A DNA stretch of 6,179 nt from Minisyncoccota bacterium (GTDB lineage: Bacteria; Patescibacteriota; Minisyncoccia; Minisyncoccales; Minisyncoccaceae): assembly GCA_028708155.1 (NCBI GenBank), contig JAQVZN010000032.1, positions 1-6,179 on the forward strand. The letters are read 5' to 3'. Below, piece by piece: positions 5,884 to 6,179 of this stretch. A program made the position numbers and the translations under genes. Under the pieces are notes generated by a model. The model had not been told where the DNA came from, did no database searches, and saw only the letters and a list, made by a program, of their open reading frames with translations. The stretch's first letter is position 1, and the number at the start of each line of letters is the position of its first letter.

Positions 5884-6015
5884 CTTATTGACTTAAAAAT
5901 GGGGACGACCTACTTTCGCGTGAACTATCATCGGCCCTGCAAGGTTTCACTTCTGAGTTCGGAATGGTATCAGGTGGGGCACTTGCGGTATTATCCCCAT
6001 ATTCAAATCAATAAG
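5884..6015 (-). repeat. Inverted repeat enclosing 5S rRNA (processing stem)
   Basis: The arms 5884-5905 and 5994-6015 are 22 nt each and pair along their full length in the minus-strand transcript: 19 Watson-Crick pairs, two G-U wobbles and one U-U mismatch. The inner 8-10 pairs are helix I of 5S rRNA. The outer 12 or so continue the same helix into both flanks, starting CTTATTGA on the 5' side and ending TCAATAAG on the 3' side. Such a stem would present the 5S precursor as one long duplex, a likely RNase III or similar maturation substrate (inference). Confidence 0.8.
5896..6002 (-). rRNA. rrf: 5S ribosomal RNA
   Basis: The minus strand contains the conserved core CCCCACCTGATACCATTCCG, directly followed by AACTCAGAAGTGAAAC, then GGGCCGATGATAG and GAAAGTAGG. 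Helix I is formed by ATGGGGA and TCCCCAT. Helix II pairs GCAAG with CTTGC, with CC/GG pairs around a bulged A. The helix III region is normal. Helix IV is almost absent: only 7 nt lie between TAG and GAAAGTAGG, where E. coli and B. subtilis have 18. This gives about 107 nt instead of 115-120. Exact ends are estimated because helix I runs on into the flanks. Confidence 0.95.
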
Positions 6016-6044
6016 GATTAAATTTTAATATACTTGTTTTCTGA

Positions 6045-6062
6045 GGCTAATAATTGCTAGCC
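6045..6062 (-). other. Small hairpin in the 23S-5S spacer
   Basis: In the minus-strand transcript GGCTA (6058-6062) and TAGCC (6045-6049) pair around an 8-nt AT-rich loop. It sits a few bases after the expected 23S 3' end and has no T run, so it is not a terminator. It may protect or guide maturation of the 23S 3' end. The whole spacer, about 6003-6065, has no tRNA gene. Confidence 0.45.
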
Positions 6063-6065
6063 AAT

Positions 6066-6179
6066 TAATTTATTTCAAATCTCAATTAGTAGTGCTCGGC
6101 TTAATCCCTCACGGAACTTACACCTGCACCCTATCAAGGTCATAGTCTTTAACCTGAGTATGAGTCTTAATCTTGAAGT
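6066..6179 (-). rRNA. rrl: 23S ribosomal RNA, 3' end (runs off the right edge)
   Basis: The minus strand reads ACTTCAAGATTAAGACTC, CCTTGATAGGGTGCAGGTGT, AAGTTCCGTGAGGG and AGCACTACTAATTGAG. These match the end of bacterial 23S rRNA: CAAGAUGAG, the GUUGAUAGGCCGGGUGUGUAAG helix-100/101 region, and GGUACUAAUGA. The 3' end is placed about 26 nt from the start of ACTAAT, as in E. coli, giving roughly 6065 (+/- 5). The helix-98 region (6153-6174) is shorter than in E. coli or B. subtilis. The gene order 23S-5S-terminator is standard. Confidence 0.95.

Noticed and set aside
5830..6021. Plus-strand reading frame of 63 codons across 5S rRNA
   Set aside because: It is antisense to the 5S gene and the rRNA terminator; its composition simply reflects the RNA sequence.
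6003..6065. A tRNA gene in the 23S-5S spacer
   Set aside because: About 60 nt is too short, and there is no T-loop or acceptor-stem pattern; only a small hairpin and the 5S stem arm are present.

Overview
The window is AT-rich (by eye roughly two-thirds A+T or more) and almost fully coding. Every gene, including the rRNA genes, lies on the minus strand, so transcription runs from high to low coordinates. I read it as chromosomal core sequence from a small-genome bacterium, most likely a Patescibacteria/CPR member of the Parcubacteria type. The reasons are very short intergenic gaps, overlapping genes, no recognisable Shine-Dalgarno sequences, reduced rRNA helices, a short MreD, and a PBP2 with a long charged cytoplasmic N-terminus. 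This placement is inferred from overall character, not from a tree.

Layout in transcription order. (1) 6179 to about 5857: the end of an rRNA operon, with the 3' end of 23S rRNA, a spacer of about 60 nt without tRNA, a compact 5S rRNA enclosed in a long flanking stem, and an intrinsic terminator. (2) 5852 to 2414: a cell-wall elongation operon mreC-mreD-mrdA(PBP2)-greA, with its own promoter directly after the rRNA terminator. The first three genes overlap, and a strong terminator follows greA by 4 bp. mreB and rodA are not in the window. (3) 2408 to about 104: lysS (class II lysyl-tRNA synthetase) and a stomatin/slipin-type SPFH membrane protein, again promoter to terminator. (4) 104 to 1: the promoter and first 29 codons of a DJ-1/PfpI family protein that runs off the left edge.

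MreC, MreD and PBP2 are the periplasmic scaffold, membrane partner and transpeptidase of the rod (elongasome) complex. GreA rescues backtracked RNA polymerase and LysS charges tRNA-Lys. The SPFH and DJ-1/PfpI proteins are probably membrane-organisation and stress functions.

I see no mobile element, CRISPR array, defence system or clearly new system. The points worth a second look concern gene expression and RNA structure. Three transcription-unit junctions share one layout (terminator, then promoter within a few bases, then a start codon at or next to the predicted +1), which predicts leaderless or near-leaderless mRNAs. The 5S rRNA has an almost absent helix IV and a 22-position flanking stem. 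MreD lacks its usual C-terminal third.
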